Below, piece by piece: positions 33,531 to 42,733 of a stretch of DNA of 64,000 nucleotides. The notes beneath the pieces were generated by a model. It did not search any database. It saw only the letters and a program-made list of their open reading frames with translations, and was not told where the DNA came from. Source of the stretch: Chryseobacterium sp. 52 (GTDB lineage Bacteria; Bacteroidota; Bacteroidia; Flavobacteriales; Weeksellaceae); NCBI RefSeq assembly GCF_002754245.1, contig NZ_PEEX01000001.1, positions 3,886,001 through 3,950,000 of the forward strand. The letters are read 5' to 3'. The position numbers and the translations under genes were made by a program. Position 1 is the stretch's first letter. Each line of letters starts with the position of its first letter.

Positions 33531-36197
33531 TTATTGAATTTCAATATTCTGTTTTAAAGGCAGGTCTTTGGATGAATTTCCCACCATGATTCTGTAGGTT
33601 CCTTTTTCTATCACCCAGTTCATTTTTTCATCTAAAAACTGTAGCTCTTTTACCGGAATTTCAATCGTTATCTGTTTTGACTCCCCAGGATTTAAGGATA
33701 CTTTTTTAAAACCTTTTAACTCAATAACAGGTCTTGACACAGATGCCAGTAAATCTTTTGCATACAACTGAACCACTTCACTTCCGGCTTTTAATCCTGT
33801 ATTTTTAACAAGAACCTGTGCTATGATTGTTTCATTTGCTGAGTATTTTGTTTTGTTTAACTGCAAGTCAGAGATCTCAAAAGTGGTATAACTTAATCCG
33901 AAACCAAAAGGATACAGAGGTTCACCGCTCAGGTCATGATAATCATTTCCTCTTCCTGTAGGATGATGGTTGTAGGTTAACGGCAGTTGTCCTTCTTCAA
34001 CCGGAAATGTGATGGGAAGTTTTCCGGAAGGGTTTTCTGCTCCAAATAAGACTTTTGCCACGGCGTTTCCTCCTTCTTCTCCGGGGTACCAGACCTCTAA
34101 AATTGCTCCTACCCGATCTTTCCAGCCGGTCGTTTTTATAGCAGATCCGCCTACCAGAACTACAGTCACCGGTTTATTTAATTTTGAAACTTCATGAATA
34201 AATTTTTCCTGATTTCCTGGAAGGCTCAGTGAAGAACGGTCCTGAAATTCACCTTCATGAATTCCTGCAGTGACGATAATATGATCTGCATTCCGGGCAG
34301 TTTGTAAAGCATCATCAAAGTCTTTCTGATAGTTCTCTGCACCGTAATTCCAGATCAGTTCTACATTGGCTTCGCCTCTGTTTTCCCGAAACTCTATAAC
34401 AATATCATACTCCTGATCTTTAATAAAATTGATGGTTGCTGTTTTCGTTGAATAGCTTAATTTTTCCCATTGGTCAATCATCATTTTCCCATTTAAATAC
34501 AATCTGAAACCGTCATTTCCGCGCAATCCCAGTTCATATTTTCCATTCTCCGGAGCCTTCAGTTTTCCTGTCCAGCGAATACTGTAATTATCGGGCTGCA
34601 ATTTTTCAGGATCAGGGGAATATAGCGTCCATCTGAAACTGATTTGCTCATCCTGTCTGCTAAAAGCCGGAGTTCCAATTAAATCGCTGTTGGAAAAATA
34701 ATCTCCTTTTAATCCTTTTCTATTTTCAAAATTTAAAAGATCTGAGGGTACAGTTTTAAAATCCTCCATCTTCCGGGTAATCCCTTTTGCATAGAGAATC
34801 TCAACATTTTTATCTTTCGTAAAGCTTTTTATCCCTTCCAGAATACTCACTTTATTATTTCCCGGACCGGAATATCCTCCCAGTCTTGCATCAGTAGCAT
34901 CTGTTCCGATCACTGCTATTTTTTTAGCATCAGAAATAGGTAACGTTTTATGATTATTCTGCAACAGAACAAAGGATTCAACAGCGGCTTTTTGAGCCAG
35001 CGGCTTATGGCTGATCTTTTTTAATTCCTGTATTTCCTTCTCAGAAACATAAGGATTTTCGAAAAGCCCGAGTTCAAATTTGGCTCTCAGAACCCTTGCT
35101 ACAGCATCGTCTATTCTTTCTTGTGAAATTCTTCCATCTAAAAACGGAGGAATAAAGAGTTGATAGTGCTTATATTCTGTCTGAAATATCACATCCAGAC
35201 CTGCATTAATAGCCTGTACAGAAGCATCATCATAGTCTTTTGCCGTAAAATGCAGTACATTAGCCCCTCCAACAGCACTGGCATCACTGATGACAAAACC
35301 TTTGAAATTCCATTCTTTCTTGAGTTTTTCTGTGAGCAGCCAATGGTTGGCAGTTGAAGGCCTTCCGTCGAGCAAGTTATAAGAGGTCATTACCGATCTG
35401 CTTTTTCCTGTTGTAAAGGCTTTATGAAAAGGAATAAGATGAGTTTCTTCCAGATACCTTTTGCTCCAGTGGATAGGATATGAATCTCTTCCGCCTTCTC
35501 CTACGTTGGCTAAAAAGTGTTTTGGAGTGGTAATAATTCCCTGGTTTTCAAAGGAGCTTACAAAATTAACGCCCATCACTGATGTCAGAAAAGGATCTTC
35601 ACCATAGGTTTCTTCTGTTCGTCCCCATCTTACGTCGCTCGCGAGATTTACCACAGGGGTCAGGATCTGACGAATTCCTCTCAATCTTGATTCTTTTGCA
35701 ATCGCTGAAGACACTTCTTTCATCAGATCAGGATTAAAAGATGCCGCTAAACCAATGGCCTGAGGGAAAGCAGTAGCCCCTTCACGCATTAATCCGTGCA
35801 AAGCTTCATCAAAAGGGATGATCGGGATTCCCAATCTTGATTCTTCAATAAAATATTTCTGGATCGCGTTGATTTTCTTGGCGAGTTTTTCAGCATCCTC
35901 ACCGGCATTATATTTCAACATTTGTCCGGCTGCACCGCCACCCTGATTTCCGGCGCTTACCTGGAGCCCGAAAATTCCATGTTTATATTGATCTTTGGGA
36001 ATATTATCCAGATCTCCGGGAATCATAAAACACTGCCAGAATTTCTCTTCAGGAGTCATTCTTTTCAGCAGATCCTGAACTCTGGTTTCAACAGGCTGTT
36101 TCGGATCTTTATATAAAGATTTTTCTTTTTGGGCATTTAAGAAAACAGAGCTCAAAGACAACGTGATGACCGTCACTTTAATAAAATTGAGTTTCAT
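33531..36197 (-). CDS. Glycoside hydrolase family 3 with PA14 insert
   Basis: 888 residues, signal peptide KLNFIKVTVITLSLSSVFLNAQ. GH3 N-terminal barrel (about 40-385) with IPFDEALHGLMREG, HFLANVGEGGRDSYP and the nucleophile Asp in GFVISDASAVGG near 303. The C-terminal GH3 domain is interrupted by a PA14 module (about 487-620; GLKGDYFSNS, RWTGKLKAPENGKYEL, GNDGFRLYLNGK). It ends in a fibronectin-like domain (LDLQLNKTKYSANETIIAQVLVKN-type). Retaining beta-glycosidase (beta-glucosidase or beta-xylosidase type). The ATG overlaps the GH29 stop by one base (TAATG), so the two are translationally coupled. Confidence 0.93.
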   Translation of the reverse strand: MKLNFIKVTVITLSLSSVFLNAQKEKSLYKDPKQPVETRVQDLLKRMTPEEKFWQCFMIPGDLDNIPKDQYKHGIFGLQVSAGNQGGGAAGQMLKYNAGEDAEKLAKKINAIQKYFIEESRLGIPIIPFDEALHGLMREGATAFPQAIGLAASFNPDLMKEVSSAIAKESRLRGIRQILTPVVNLASDVRWGRTEETYGEDPFLTSVMGVNFVSSFENQGIITTPKHFLANVGEGGRDSYPIHWSKRYLEETHLIPFHKAFTTGKSRSVMTSYNLLDGRPSTANHWLLTEKLKKEWNFKGFVISDASAVGGANVLHFTAKDYDDASVQAINAGLDVIFQTEYKHYQLFIPPFLDGRISQERIDDAVARVLRAKFELGLFENPYVSEKEIQELKKISHKPLAQKAAVESFVLLQNNHKTLPISDAKKIAVIGTDATDARLGGYSGPGNNKVSILEGIKSFTKDKNVEILYAKGITRKMEDFKTVPSDLLNFENRKGLKGDYFSNSDLIGTPAFSRQDEQISFRWTLYSPDPEKLQPDNYSIRWTGKLKAPENGKYELGLRGNDGFRLYLNGKMMIDQWEKLSYSTKTATINFIKDQEYDIVIEFRENRGEANVELIWNYGAENYQKDFDDALQTARNADHIIVTAGIHEGEFQDRSSLSLPGNQEKFIHEVSKLNKPVTVVLVGGSAIKTTGWKDRVGAILEVWYPGEEGGNAVAKVLFGAENPSGKLPITFPVEEGQLPLTYNHHPTGRGNDYHDLSGEPLYPFGFGLSYTTFEISDLQLNKTKYSANETIIAQVLVKNTGLKAGSEVVQLYAKDLLASVSRPVIELKGFKKVSLNPGESKQITIEIPVKELQFLDEKMNWVIEKGTYRIMVGNSSKDLPLKQNIEIQ

Positions 36198-37639
36198 TAA
36201 TTTGTCATTTGGATTACTGTTGCATACTTCAGTTTTGTCTTTTCTGCAGGAAGCTGTATTTCAATAGCATTTCCGACCTGTTTCCATGACACTTTTGAGG
36301 ACAGGCCAAGAACATTTAATGATTTCGGTTTAAAATTTTCAGGAAGTGCAAAGGTAAGTTTTGACAGTGCCTGGTACTCGGTCTTATCATCTATATGAAA
36401 AACATTGAGTGTTTTACCGTCTTTAGTCTGGGTATAATAAAAATCCCCTTCGTGATAAGGTGCTGCACTTCTTGTTGCAAAAACAGCAGATTTATTTTTT
36501 TCCATCCAGCCGGAAATTTCTTTTAATCTTTGATAGACAACAGCATCATAATCACCATTTGGACCGGGAGCGATATTCATCAGGTAGTTTCCGCCTCTTG
36601 AGATAATTTTAATGAGGGTTTCTATGATTTTTTGTGAGGATTTGTAGTTGTCATTGGGAACATAGGAGAAAGAGTCTCCCATTGTAATACAGCTTTCCCA
36701 GGGAATAGAAAGGGCATGTTCGGGAACAGCCTGTTCCGGTGTCACGTAGTTTTCCCATTTTCCGGGGACGGTACGGTCAACCACAATAATTCCTGGCTGA
36801 TTTTTTCTGGCCATGCTTCCTATTTTGTCCATATCAATATCCTGTTCCACTTTGATGGTTCTCTGCCACTCCACAGAGGGATCTATGGTATGGAAAGGAC
36901 GTACCCAGCCTCCATCGAGCCATAAAATATCCACTTTTCCATAGTTGGATGTGATCTCGTTCAGCTGATTAAAAGTAAACTTTTTGAAGGCTTCCCACCT
37001 TTCAGGATATTTCTTCGGGTCGTAATTGACGTTTCTGTCTTTTGGTGGAAAGTATGGCCACCAGTAGTTTTCGGAATGCCAGTCAGGTTTTGAAAAGTAA
37101 GCACCAATCTTGAATCCTTCTTTTCGGAAAGTATTGAAGATTTCTTTGGTGACATCCGCTTTAGGATTTTTTGAGAAAGGTGTTTTTGAAGAGGTAATTT
37201 TATAGTCTGATTCTTTGGTGTCAAACATGGTAAAACCGTCATGATGCTTGGTTGTAAAAACCACATATTTCATCCCGGCATTTTTCACCGCATCTGCCCA
37301 CTTCTGAGGGTTAAATTCTACAGGATTGAAAGTTGTCTGAAGATTCTCATAATTTTTTACATATTCATTGTAGGACTTTCCGTGTTCAGGTTTTCTCTGT
37401 GTCCAGGATTCATCTTCGGGACAAAGGCTCCAGCTTTCAACAATTCCCCATTGGCTGTAGGTTCCCCAATGCATAAACAGTCCGAATTTCAGATCCTGCC
37501 ATTGCTCCAGATTCCGGACAACAAGAGGGTCGTCCGGCTTTTGATAGCCTGCAGAGACATTATGTGCCTGGGAGAAAAAGGTTGACGATATGAGAAAAGA
37601 TGAAAGGAAAAGGGTTTTCGTTTTCTGTTTAATGAGCAT
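36197..37639 (-). CDS. Alpha-L-fucosidase, GH29
   Basis: 480 residues, signal peptide LFLSSFLISSTFFSQ. GH29 signatures: LKFGLFMHWGTYSQWG near the start, KYVVFTTKHHDGFTMFD near 120, GAYFSKPDWH, catalytic nucleophile Asp in KVDILWLDGGW near 238, and a C-terminal beta-domain. It releases terminal alpha-L-fucose. It pairs with the GH3 gene, consistent with trimming a fucosylated host or algal/plant glycan. No SusC/SusD genes flank the pair, so this is not a full utilisation locus. Confidence 0.95.
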   Translation of the reverse strand: MLIKQKTKTLFLSSFLISSTFFSQAHNVSAGYQKPDDPLVVRNLEQWQDLKFGLFMHWGTYSQWGIVESWSLCPEDESWTQRKPEHGKSYNEYVKNYENLQTTFNPVEFNPQKWADAVKNAGMKYVVFTTKHHDGFTMFDTKESDYKITSSKTPFSKNPKADVTKEIFNTFRKEGFKIGAYFSKPDWHSENYWWPYFPPKDRNVNYDPKKYPERWEAFKKFTFNQLNEITSNYGKVDILWLDGGWVRPFHTIDPSVEWQRTIKVEQDIDMDKIGSMARKNQPGIIVVDRTVPGKWENYVTPEQAVPEHALSIPWESCITMGDSFSYVPNDNYKSSQKIIETLIKIISRGGNYLMNIAPGPNGDYDAVVYQRLKEISGWMEKNKSAVFATRSAAPYHEGDFYYTQTKDGKTLNVFHIDDKTEYQALSKLTFALPENFKPKSLNVLGLSSKVSWKQVGNAIEIQLPAEKTKLKYATVIQMTN

Positions 37640-37689
37640 ACAAGGTTCGTTTTTGCTAATTTAATCATCCTGTCTTTAATCAGCAAACC

Positions 37690-38589
37690 TTAATTTTTCA
37701 GTAAATCAGAGAGCGCAGTATCGAGATCGGGATATGAAAATTGGAATCCGCTTTTGATGAGTTTTTCGGGGTAAACATTCCTGCTTTTCAGTAAGAGTTC
37801 GGTTTCTGTGTTCAAAAAGAGGGAAGCTATTTCCAGTTGCCAGACCGGAGCATTCAGGCCAAAAGGAATTTTCAGATGGGTTCTCATTTTTTTCATCAGA
37901 CTTTCGTTAGATAAAGGGTTTGGAGCCGTTATATTGATCGCTCGTGATATATTTTCATGGTCAATAATCCATTCAACTGCTTTACAGAAATCATCAATAT
38001 GAATCCAGCTTACTTTTTGTTCTCCTCTCCCCTGTTTTCCCCCAAGTCCTAATCTTGTGATCATACGCAGTTTCGGAAAAGCACCTCCATTTGTTCCCAG
38101 AACAATTGATGTTCGAAGAGCTACTTTTCTTACCTTTTGATTTTGAACTTTAAAAAATTCTTTTTCCCAGCTTTTACAGATGTTCATTGAAAAGTCATCG
38201 CCAACAACGCCATTTTCTTCTGTATTGAGCTGTGTTTCTGAATGGACATAAATAGTCGCTGAAGCTGCATTTAACCAGACTTTTGGTTGAATCTTGCATT
38301 GCTCAACGGCCTGTTGAAGTATTTTCGTACTGTCAATTCTTGAGTTATAAATTTCTTTTTTGTTCTTTTCATTATACCTGCAGTCCACAGACTTTCCTGT
38401 GAGGTTGATCAGGACATCAGCACCTTCAACTGTATTTTTCCATTCGCCTAATGTCCGGGCATCCCAATATATTTCATTGTCACGTTTTGGGTTTCTGGTC
38501 AAAATATAAACCTGAGCTCCTTTTTCCTTATAATATTTTTCCAGACCTTCTCCGAGAAATCCGGTTCCTCCGGCGATTATTATTTTCAT
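37690..38589 (-). CDS. TIGR01777 family NAD(P)-dependent epimerase
   Basis: 299 residues. Short-chain dehydrogenase fold with KIIIAGGTGFLGEGLEKYY (Gly-rich NAD(P) loop G-G-T-G-F-L-G), VLINLTGKSVDCRYNEKNK, NAASATIYVHSETQLN and SWIHIDDFCKAVEWII. The family is widespread (YfcH, B. subtilis YfhF) and often linked to SRPBCC domains, one of which is encoded about 1 kb upstream. Substrate unknown. It is 176 bases downstream of the DUF2071 gene, so co-transcription with the lipid cluster is plausible but not certain. Confidence 0.88.
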   Translation of the reverse strand: MKIIIAGGTGFLGEGLEKYYKEKGAQVYILTRNPKRDNEIYWDARTLGEWKNTVEGADVLINLTGKSVDCRYNEKNKKEIYNSRIDSTKILQQAVEQCKIQPKVWLNAASATIYVHSETQLNTEENGVVGDDFSMNICKSWEKEFFKVQNQKVRKVALRTSIVLGTNGGAFPKLRMITRLGLGGKQGRGEQKVSWIHIDDFCKAVEWIIDHENISRAINITAPNPLSNESLMKKMRTHLKIPFGLNAPVWQLEIASLFLNTETELLLKSRNVYPEKLIKSGFQFSYPDLDTALSDLLKN

Positions 38590-38765
38590 TGTTTTGTTTG
38601 TTATGAGTTATCGTTTGATAGATCTGCATCCTATCTTAAAAAGCCATTTTATGGTTTATACAGGTTTTTCAGATGGCATGAATTCTATTTAAGAAATTTT
38701 TTACCATTAAATTAATAAACATGGTCCTTTTTTATGCTTGCCAGTCATCTAATCTACTTAAAAAA

Positions 38766-39470
38766 TCACATGATATATTTTTTAGTCTTTACTTCAATTT
38801 CAGATCCTTCTGCAAGCATGACAGAAATGGGAATTTGGTCGTTCAGGAATCCAAATTCTTTTCCATAGAGTGCATTAAATTCTATATCTAACTGGTAGTT
38901 TTTAATGAAATAGTGCTCCCATTTCGGATGGCATACTTCATATTCTGAGGTTTTATTTTCTCTTTTGGTAAAACCGTAATAATGTTCTGTAATAAATTCA
39001 AATTCTGTATCTGCTTCCATTGGCAATGGATTTTTGTCTGCAATAATTTGAATAGAATGCCAGCTTTTGTCTTTCCATGAGTATTTAACCGTCAGTTCAT
39101 CACCATCCACCTGAATTTCATTACTCATTGGCATTGTTTTATAATTTTCTTTATAAAATGAATTGGCTACAAAGCTAAGCGCATATTTTGGAACAATCTC
39201 TTTTATAAAAACCACTCCTCTTTTCCAGAGATTCTTTTCTTTCTTCTTCACGTAAAATCTTAAATTCACTTCTTCAAAATTCCGGTAAAAAGGGATTGAA
39301 AGACCTAATAATCTGGTATTTAGAAACATAAATCCAACAAGACTCACATAGCATTTTCCGTGATAGAAATCGAGTTCTGTACCTTCGGGAAGATACTTCA
39401 GCAAGATGTCAGGATCTATTTCGTAATTGATGATGGCTAATTTTCGCCATTCTGCTTCCAGGAAGTTCAT
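38766..39470 (-). CDS. DUF2071/YqjF-like protein
   Basis: 234 residues, cytoplasmic. Family pattern: FLEAEWRKLAIINYEIDPDILLKYLP, GTELDFYHGKCYVSLVGFMF, FEEVNLRFYVKKK, and a later FITEHYYGFTKRENKTSEYEV. DUF2071 proteins are lipocalin/acetoacetate-decarboxylase-like; the function is not settled. Within the minus-strand run that contains the desaturase and SRPBCC protein, 61 bases after the latter. Confidence 0.85.
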   Translation of the reverse strand: MNFLEAEWRKLAIINYEIDPDILLKYLPEGTELDFYHGKCYVSLVGFMFLNTRLLGLSIPFYRNFEEVNLRFYVKKKEKNLWKRGVVFIKEIVPKYALSFVANSFYKENYKTMPMSNEIQVDGDELTVKYSWKDKSWHSIQIIADKNPLPMEADTEFEFITEHYYGFTKRENKTSEYEVCHPKWEHYFIKNYQLDIEFNALYGKEFGFLNDQIPISVMLAEGSEIEVKTKKYIM

Positions 39471-39531
39471 AATTTCAGATTTAATATTGACAATGTTGTG
39501 AATCTACTCAGCATGACAGGCTTAATTTACA

Positions 39532-39987
39532 CTAATTAAGTGTTTCCGCTGTATTCTTAATTAATTCATTTCGCTCCAGTAGGAAGTTTTTCATATAGTC
39601 TTTAAGAAAAAAATGATTAAAAAGGTTTCCGATGAATCCAAGCGGAGACTTAAATTCAAAGATATCAATCATTAAAGTGCCGTCGCTTCTTTGTTTAAAA
39701 ACATGCTGATGTTTCATGCTTTTAAAGGCTCCTTTAAGCATCACATCTGTGAAGAGGAAGGGCTTTTCCATTTTTATAATTTTTGTAGTCAGCTTTTGAT
39801 AAACCCCTAAATGTCTGGCTCTCCAGGTTACGGTTTCGTTTTCTTCAATGAGTCCGGATGTTCTTCCTGCAATTGCTTTTTCATGGGTTTTCCCTGTTGA
39901 CTTCTGATGAAGATCTATATCTCTTGCCAAGTCGAAAACCTGATGAATATCTGCTTTAATGACGGTTTGTAAATAGATTGTACTCAT
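39532..39987 (-). CDS. SRPBCC (START-like) family protein
   Basis: 151 residues forming a single SRPBCC domain: TIYLQTVIKADIHQVFDLARDIDLHQKS, ETVTWRARHLGVYQKLTTKI, MLKGAFKSMKHQHVF and DIFEFKSPLGFIGNLFNHFFLK. Such domains bind hydrophobic ligands. Proteins of this type are often adjacent or fused to TIGR01777 epimerases, and the two occur in the same cluster here. 15 bases downstream of the desaturase gene. Confidence 0.85.
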   Translation of the reverse strand: MSTIYLQTVIKADIHQVFDLARDIDLHQKSTGKTHEKAIAGRTSGLIEENETVTWRARHLGVYQKLTTKIIKMEKPFLFTDVMLKGAFKSMKHQHVFKQRSDGTLMIDIFEFKSPLGFIGNLFNHFFLKDYMKNFLLERNELIKNTAETLN

Positions 39988-40002
39988 TTTTTTAGTTTTA
40001 TT

Positions 40003-40785
40003 TTAAAAGGTTTGTTTTTTCTCCAGTTCCGGGAGTGCCTGATCAATTCTTTGTGCCAATTCCGGCAGTCTGATGGTAGGAACGGCGGGGAAAAGATGGT
40101 GTTCCATATGATAAAACATACTGAAGGTCAGCTTATTTTTCCAAGATCCTCGCTGTGTTCTTGCGATATGGGGATTTTCATGGGTATCATGATGAACGGT
40201 CCATACTGCGAAGAATGCCATTAGAAATTCTCCCAAAAACATGATCAGCATATGATAGATCAGGAAATGAATCTGAAAATAAACCACTATACCTGTAAAT
40301 GCAGCGATTGAAATAAGTTCTGTAAGCATATTCTTTTTATAGGTTACATTGGCTTTTTTCCAGGTTATCCAATGGATCAGGAACATATGTTTCGGGCCAT
40401 AGAGAATGGCTTCATACCATTTCATAGAGGCTGATCTGCCTTCATAATCTTCTTCAGAAAGACAAAATTTATGATGTCTTATATGGTTGAATTTTACGGC
40501 ATGAATAGAGGTCATCATTAGCATACTGTTGAGATACAGGGATAGCCAGGTGAGAAATTTTCCGGTGCCTAAAGACTTATGAAAGCCGTTATGTACCTGT
40601 CTGAGCGCTGTCAGAAAATAGAATCCTGAGAAAGGGAGTGCCAGCCAGTAGTATTCATGGTAAGCCAGAATCAGAGAAATAAAGAGCCATGGGAGACTGA
40701 TGTTGTTTTCAATCAGCATTTCTGTAACGGAAAGCTCTTTAAGGTCTTTCCATTCTACCTTTTTGATGAGTTCAAGGTGGTTCAT
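40003..40785 (-). CDS. Membrane fatty acid desaturase family protein
   Basis: 260 residues with about four hydrophobic segments and the histidine boxes of di-iron membrane desaturases: HNGFH (near 67), HIRHH (near 104), HDTHENPH (near 200) and HMEHHLFP (near 228). It would introduce a double bond or hydroxyl group into acyl chains or a carotenoid-type lipid. It is the core enzyme of the cluster at 38.7-42.4 kb, 12 bases after the thiol-oxidoreductase-like gene. Confidence 0.88.
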   Translation of the reverse strand: MNHLELIKKVEWKDLKELSVTEMLIENNISLPWLFISLILAYHEYYWLALPFSGFYFLTALRQVHNGFHKSLGTGKFLTWLSLYLNSMLMMTSIHAVKFNHIRHHKFCLSEEDYEGRSASMKWYEAILYGPKHMFLIHWITWKKANVTYKKNMLTELISIAAFTGIVVYFQIHFLIYHMLIMFLGEFLMAFFAVWTVHHDTHENPHIARTQRGSWKNKLTFSMFYHMEHHLFPAVPTIRLPELAQRIDQALPELEKKQTF

Positions 40786-40797
40786 ATTCTTGTTTTT

Positions 40798-41610
40798 TTA
40801 AAGGGTCAACCAAATGATTAATGCTAAAGCGGTCATTCTGAAAAGTATCCATGAGATGGTAGGAAGGTAATTCAACTTTAAAAGTTTACATCTTCTTAAG
40901 TGTTCCATAAACATCACGAATACAACAATTCCGAAATAAATAATGTAAAAAACAGAAGTGAAGCCGGTGAATAAAGCAGGAATTAAAAGTAAGGTTCCCA
41001 TCAGAGAGACGGTCATCATGTTTCCGAGATAGTTCCAGATCTTATCTTTCAGATATAGTCTCAGAAATACAGTCTGCCAGAGGATCTGCCCTACACATAT
41101 TCCTAATTCCCGCAGAAAATTATGACTTAAATTAAATCCCAGCTTACCGGAAAACATACTTAAAATACAGGCTGAAAATATGATGACAAATACCATATAA
41201 GCGATTCTATATTTCAGATTAAAATCGGGAACACAGGCTCCTTGATTGTTATCTTTGGCTGATGGGATGATCTGTTTCCGGTTATAAGAAACAAATGAAT
41301 AGAGTCTTTTGAAAAACCAGTAGAGCGGCTGCATCCTTGCTGTTTTTTCCAACACTGGAAAGGAGTTTCCAATGATGAGAAGAAGGCTGTCCAATCCATA
41401 AACGACTTCATTTCTATTGTGATCAATCAATGCAATTTCATTTTTTGCACGGTTGAAATCGATCAGGGATTTATCGGCTCCTGATATTCCTGTAAAGGCT
41501 TCCCTTCCTTTTTCATCAAGCATTCCGCATTTGGTAAAACCTTTGGAATAAATGTTACACATTGGACATTCATTGTCGTAGACCAGGGTATGATTATGTA
41601 GGGTTTTCAT
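40798..41610 (-). CDS. DCC/DUF393 thiol-disulfide oxidoreductase-like membrane protein
   Basis: 270 residues. Residues 1-125 are a DUF393 (DCC1-like) domain with the CxxC in LVYDNECPMCNIYSKGF (Cys near 15 and 18). Residues about 135-270 have several hydrophobic helices (IAYMVFVIIFSACILSMF, MTVSLMGTLLLIPALFTG and two more). DUF393 is predicted redox-active. Association with a di-iron desaturase suggests a possible electron- or redox-linked role, but that is inference. Confidence 0.8.
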   Translation of the reverse strand: MKTLHNHTLVYDNECPMCNIYSKGFTKCGMLDEKGREAFTGISGADKSLIDFNRAKNEIALIDHNRNEVVYGLDSLLLIIGNSFPVLEKTARMQPLYWFFKRLYSFVSYNRKQIIPSAKDNNQGACVPDFNLKYRIAYMVFVIIFSACILSMFSGKLGFNLSHNFLRELGICVGQILWQTVFLRLYLKDKIWNYLGNMMTVSLMGTLLLIPALFTGFTSVFYIIYFGIVVFVMFMEHLRRCKLLKLNYLPTISWILFRMTALALIIWLTL

Positions 41611-41688
41611 GAGGGTTTATTTTAAAGGTTAAGGAAATCGCCACGACTTCTTTTATTCTGAAATCTGAAGGTAAAATACATCCAGATC

Positions 41689-42090
41689 TTAAAGAGGAGT
41701 GTTTTCATTTTCGATTATTTTTTCTTTATTCATAGCATGTTTACGGCCTTTCAAAAACAACAGAAGGTTGAGAAGCATCATCAGTCCCAGATAGATGGAA
41801 AATCCTCCGATCTTTTTACTTAAAGCCACTACAAGTCTTTCTACGGTTTCAATCTGAAAAAATTCAATGATGCATAAGGCAAAACCTATATTCAGAAGGT
41901 AAAAACCAATCTTAAAGAGGGAGTTCGTTGCCATTGCAATATCTTCCTTCTGGTGAAAAATATCGATCATGAATGTTTTTGAGTTTTTGAACAGAAACTG
42001 TGATACCAATACGGTAAGAGTAATTACAATGGGCAAATAAATCATGTACGCTGAGAAATTGTACGTTGTGGTTAAAACTGTTGTGGTCAT
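41689..42090 (-). CDS. Small membrane protein (paralogue A)
   Basis: 133 residues with three hydrophobic helices (about 14-32, 60-80, 98-117). The middle reads NSLFKIGFYLLNIGFALCIIEF and the end GGFSIYLGLMMLLNLLLFLKGRK. It resembles the next upstream gene product: both have the [KL]-[IG]-x-YLLN-[IL]-G segment followed by a charged loop and a final I-x-L-x-[ILM]-L-[NH] helix. Family unknown. Starts 7 bases after that paralogue. Confidence 0.7.
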   Translation of the reverse strand: MTTTVLTTTYNFSAYMIYLPIVITLTVLVSQFLFKNSKTFMIDIFHQKEDIAMATNSLFKIGFYLLNIGFALCIIEFFQIETVERLVVALSKKIGGFSIYLGLMMLLNLLLFLKGRKHAMNKEKIIENENTPL

Positions 42091-42097
42091 AGCTGTA

Positions 42098-42442
42098 TTA
42101 TTTTAATGTTAGTTTGTTTCTTAAAAAGTAAAGGGTGATGATGTTGATAAAATGCAGGACGCAAAGGATCAATGCTATAGATCCGATACGGACGGCAGTG
42201 ACTGTGATAACTTCTTCCATGGTACTGACGCGGTCCCAAAATGCCAGGTTGACAGCAATATACCCGAGGTTCAGAAGATAGTAGCAGCCCAGAAGTATCC
42301 TGTTGATCGTAAGGCACATATCTTTATCATGAATCAGGTATTCCAGATAAGACTTTCCTGCCTGAAAGCATCTTCTTCCCACATCTATGGTAATATAAGA
42401 GCTGACCGTAAGGAAAATAAGGTATGAGACTATATTAAACAT
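42098..42442 (-). CDS. Small membrane protein (paralogue B)
   Basis: 114 residues, three hydrophobic helices; a segment GCYYLLNLGYIAVNLAFW and a last helix IGSIALILCVLHFINIITL. Related to the 133-residue protein encoded immediately downstream. It is the first gene of the desaturase transcription unit: a copy of the 46-base operator-like repeat lies 11 bases ahead of its start codon. Confidence 0.7.
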   Translation of the reverse strand: MFNIVSYLIFLTVSSYITIDVGRRCFQAGKSYLEYLIHDKDMCLTINRILLGCYYLLNLGYIAVNLAFWDRVSTMEEVITVTAVRIGSIALILCVLHFINIITLYFLRNKLTLK

Positions 42443-42452
42443 TTTATAAATA

Positions 42453-42498
42453 TTATATTTTCAGTAATTTTTGAAAGTTAATTTGAAATAAAAAAGGA
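42453..42498 (-). promoter_or_regulatory. Operator-like repeat, copy A (desaturase unit)
   Basis: A 46-base element identical to 44351-44396. Its core is the interrupted palindrome TTTCA-gtaatttt-TGAAA (42459-42476). It ends 11 bases before the start codon of the 114-residue gene at 42442. A third, shorter copy precedes the GbsR/MarR regulator gene, so it is likely that regulator's binding site (inference). No consensus -33/-7 pair is seen in this copy. Confidence 0.7.
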
Positions 42499-42499
42499 C

Positions 42500-42616
42500 C
42501 TATATATTTCTATTGCCTATTCTGATTATGAAACTCATCAACAGCGGAATACCTACAATCCCAATCTGAAGAAAGGCAATCTGTGCATAAAAATCATATT
42601 TATCAAATTCTTCCAT
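42500..42616 (-). CDS. 38-residue single-helix membrane peptide
   Basis: ATG at 42616 to TAG at 42500, 38 codons: a charged aromatic start (MEEFDKYDFYAQ), then one hydrophobic helix of about 20 residues (IAFLQIGIVGIPLLMSFII) and a short RIGNRNI tail. Lies in the 290-base gap between the methyltransferase gene and the operator of the desaturase unit. The amino-acid layout is that of a small membrane protein rather than random translation, but with so few codons it is uncertain. Confidence 0.45.
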   Translation of the reverse strand: MEEFDKYDFYAQIAFLQIGIVGIPLLMSFIIRIGNRNI

Positions 42617-42626
42617 TATAAAGTTT

Positions 42627-42695
42627 TTAAGCACCTGAAGTTCTCTTTCTTCTAAAATACATGATCAGAAAGAAATGAATGATTAAATTTTTCAT
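42627..42695 (-). CDS. 22-residue peptide ORF, doubtful
   Basis: ATG 42695 to TAA 42627: MKNLIIHFFLIMYFRRKRTSGA, with a hydrophobic first half and basic second half, 10 bases before the 38-residue ORF. The pattern K-hydrophobic-RRKR is signal-like or membrane-anchoring. It may be a real tandem partner of the 38-residue peptide or chance. Low confidence. Confidence 0.22.
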   Translation of the reverse strand: MKNLIIHFFLIMYFRRKRTSGA

Positions 42696-42733
42696 ACCTG
42701 TTTTGTTTTTAAAATCATTATTAATTATTATAC

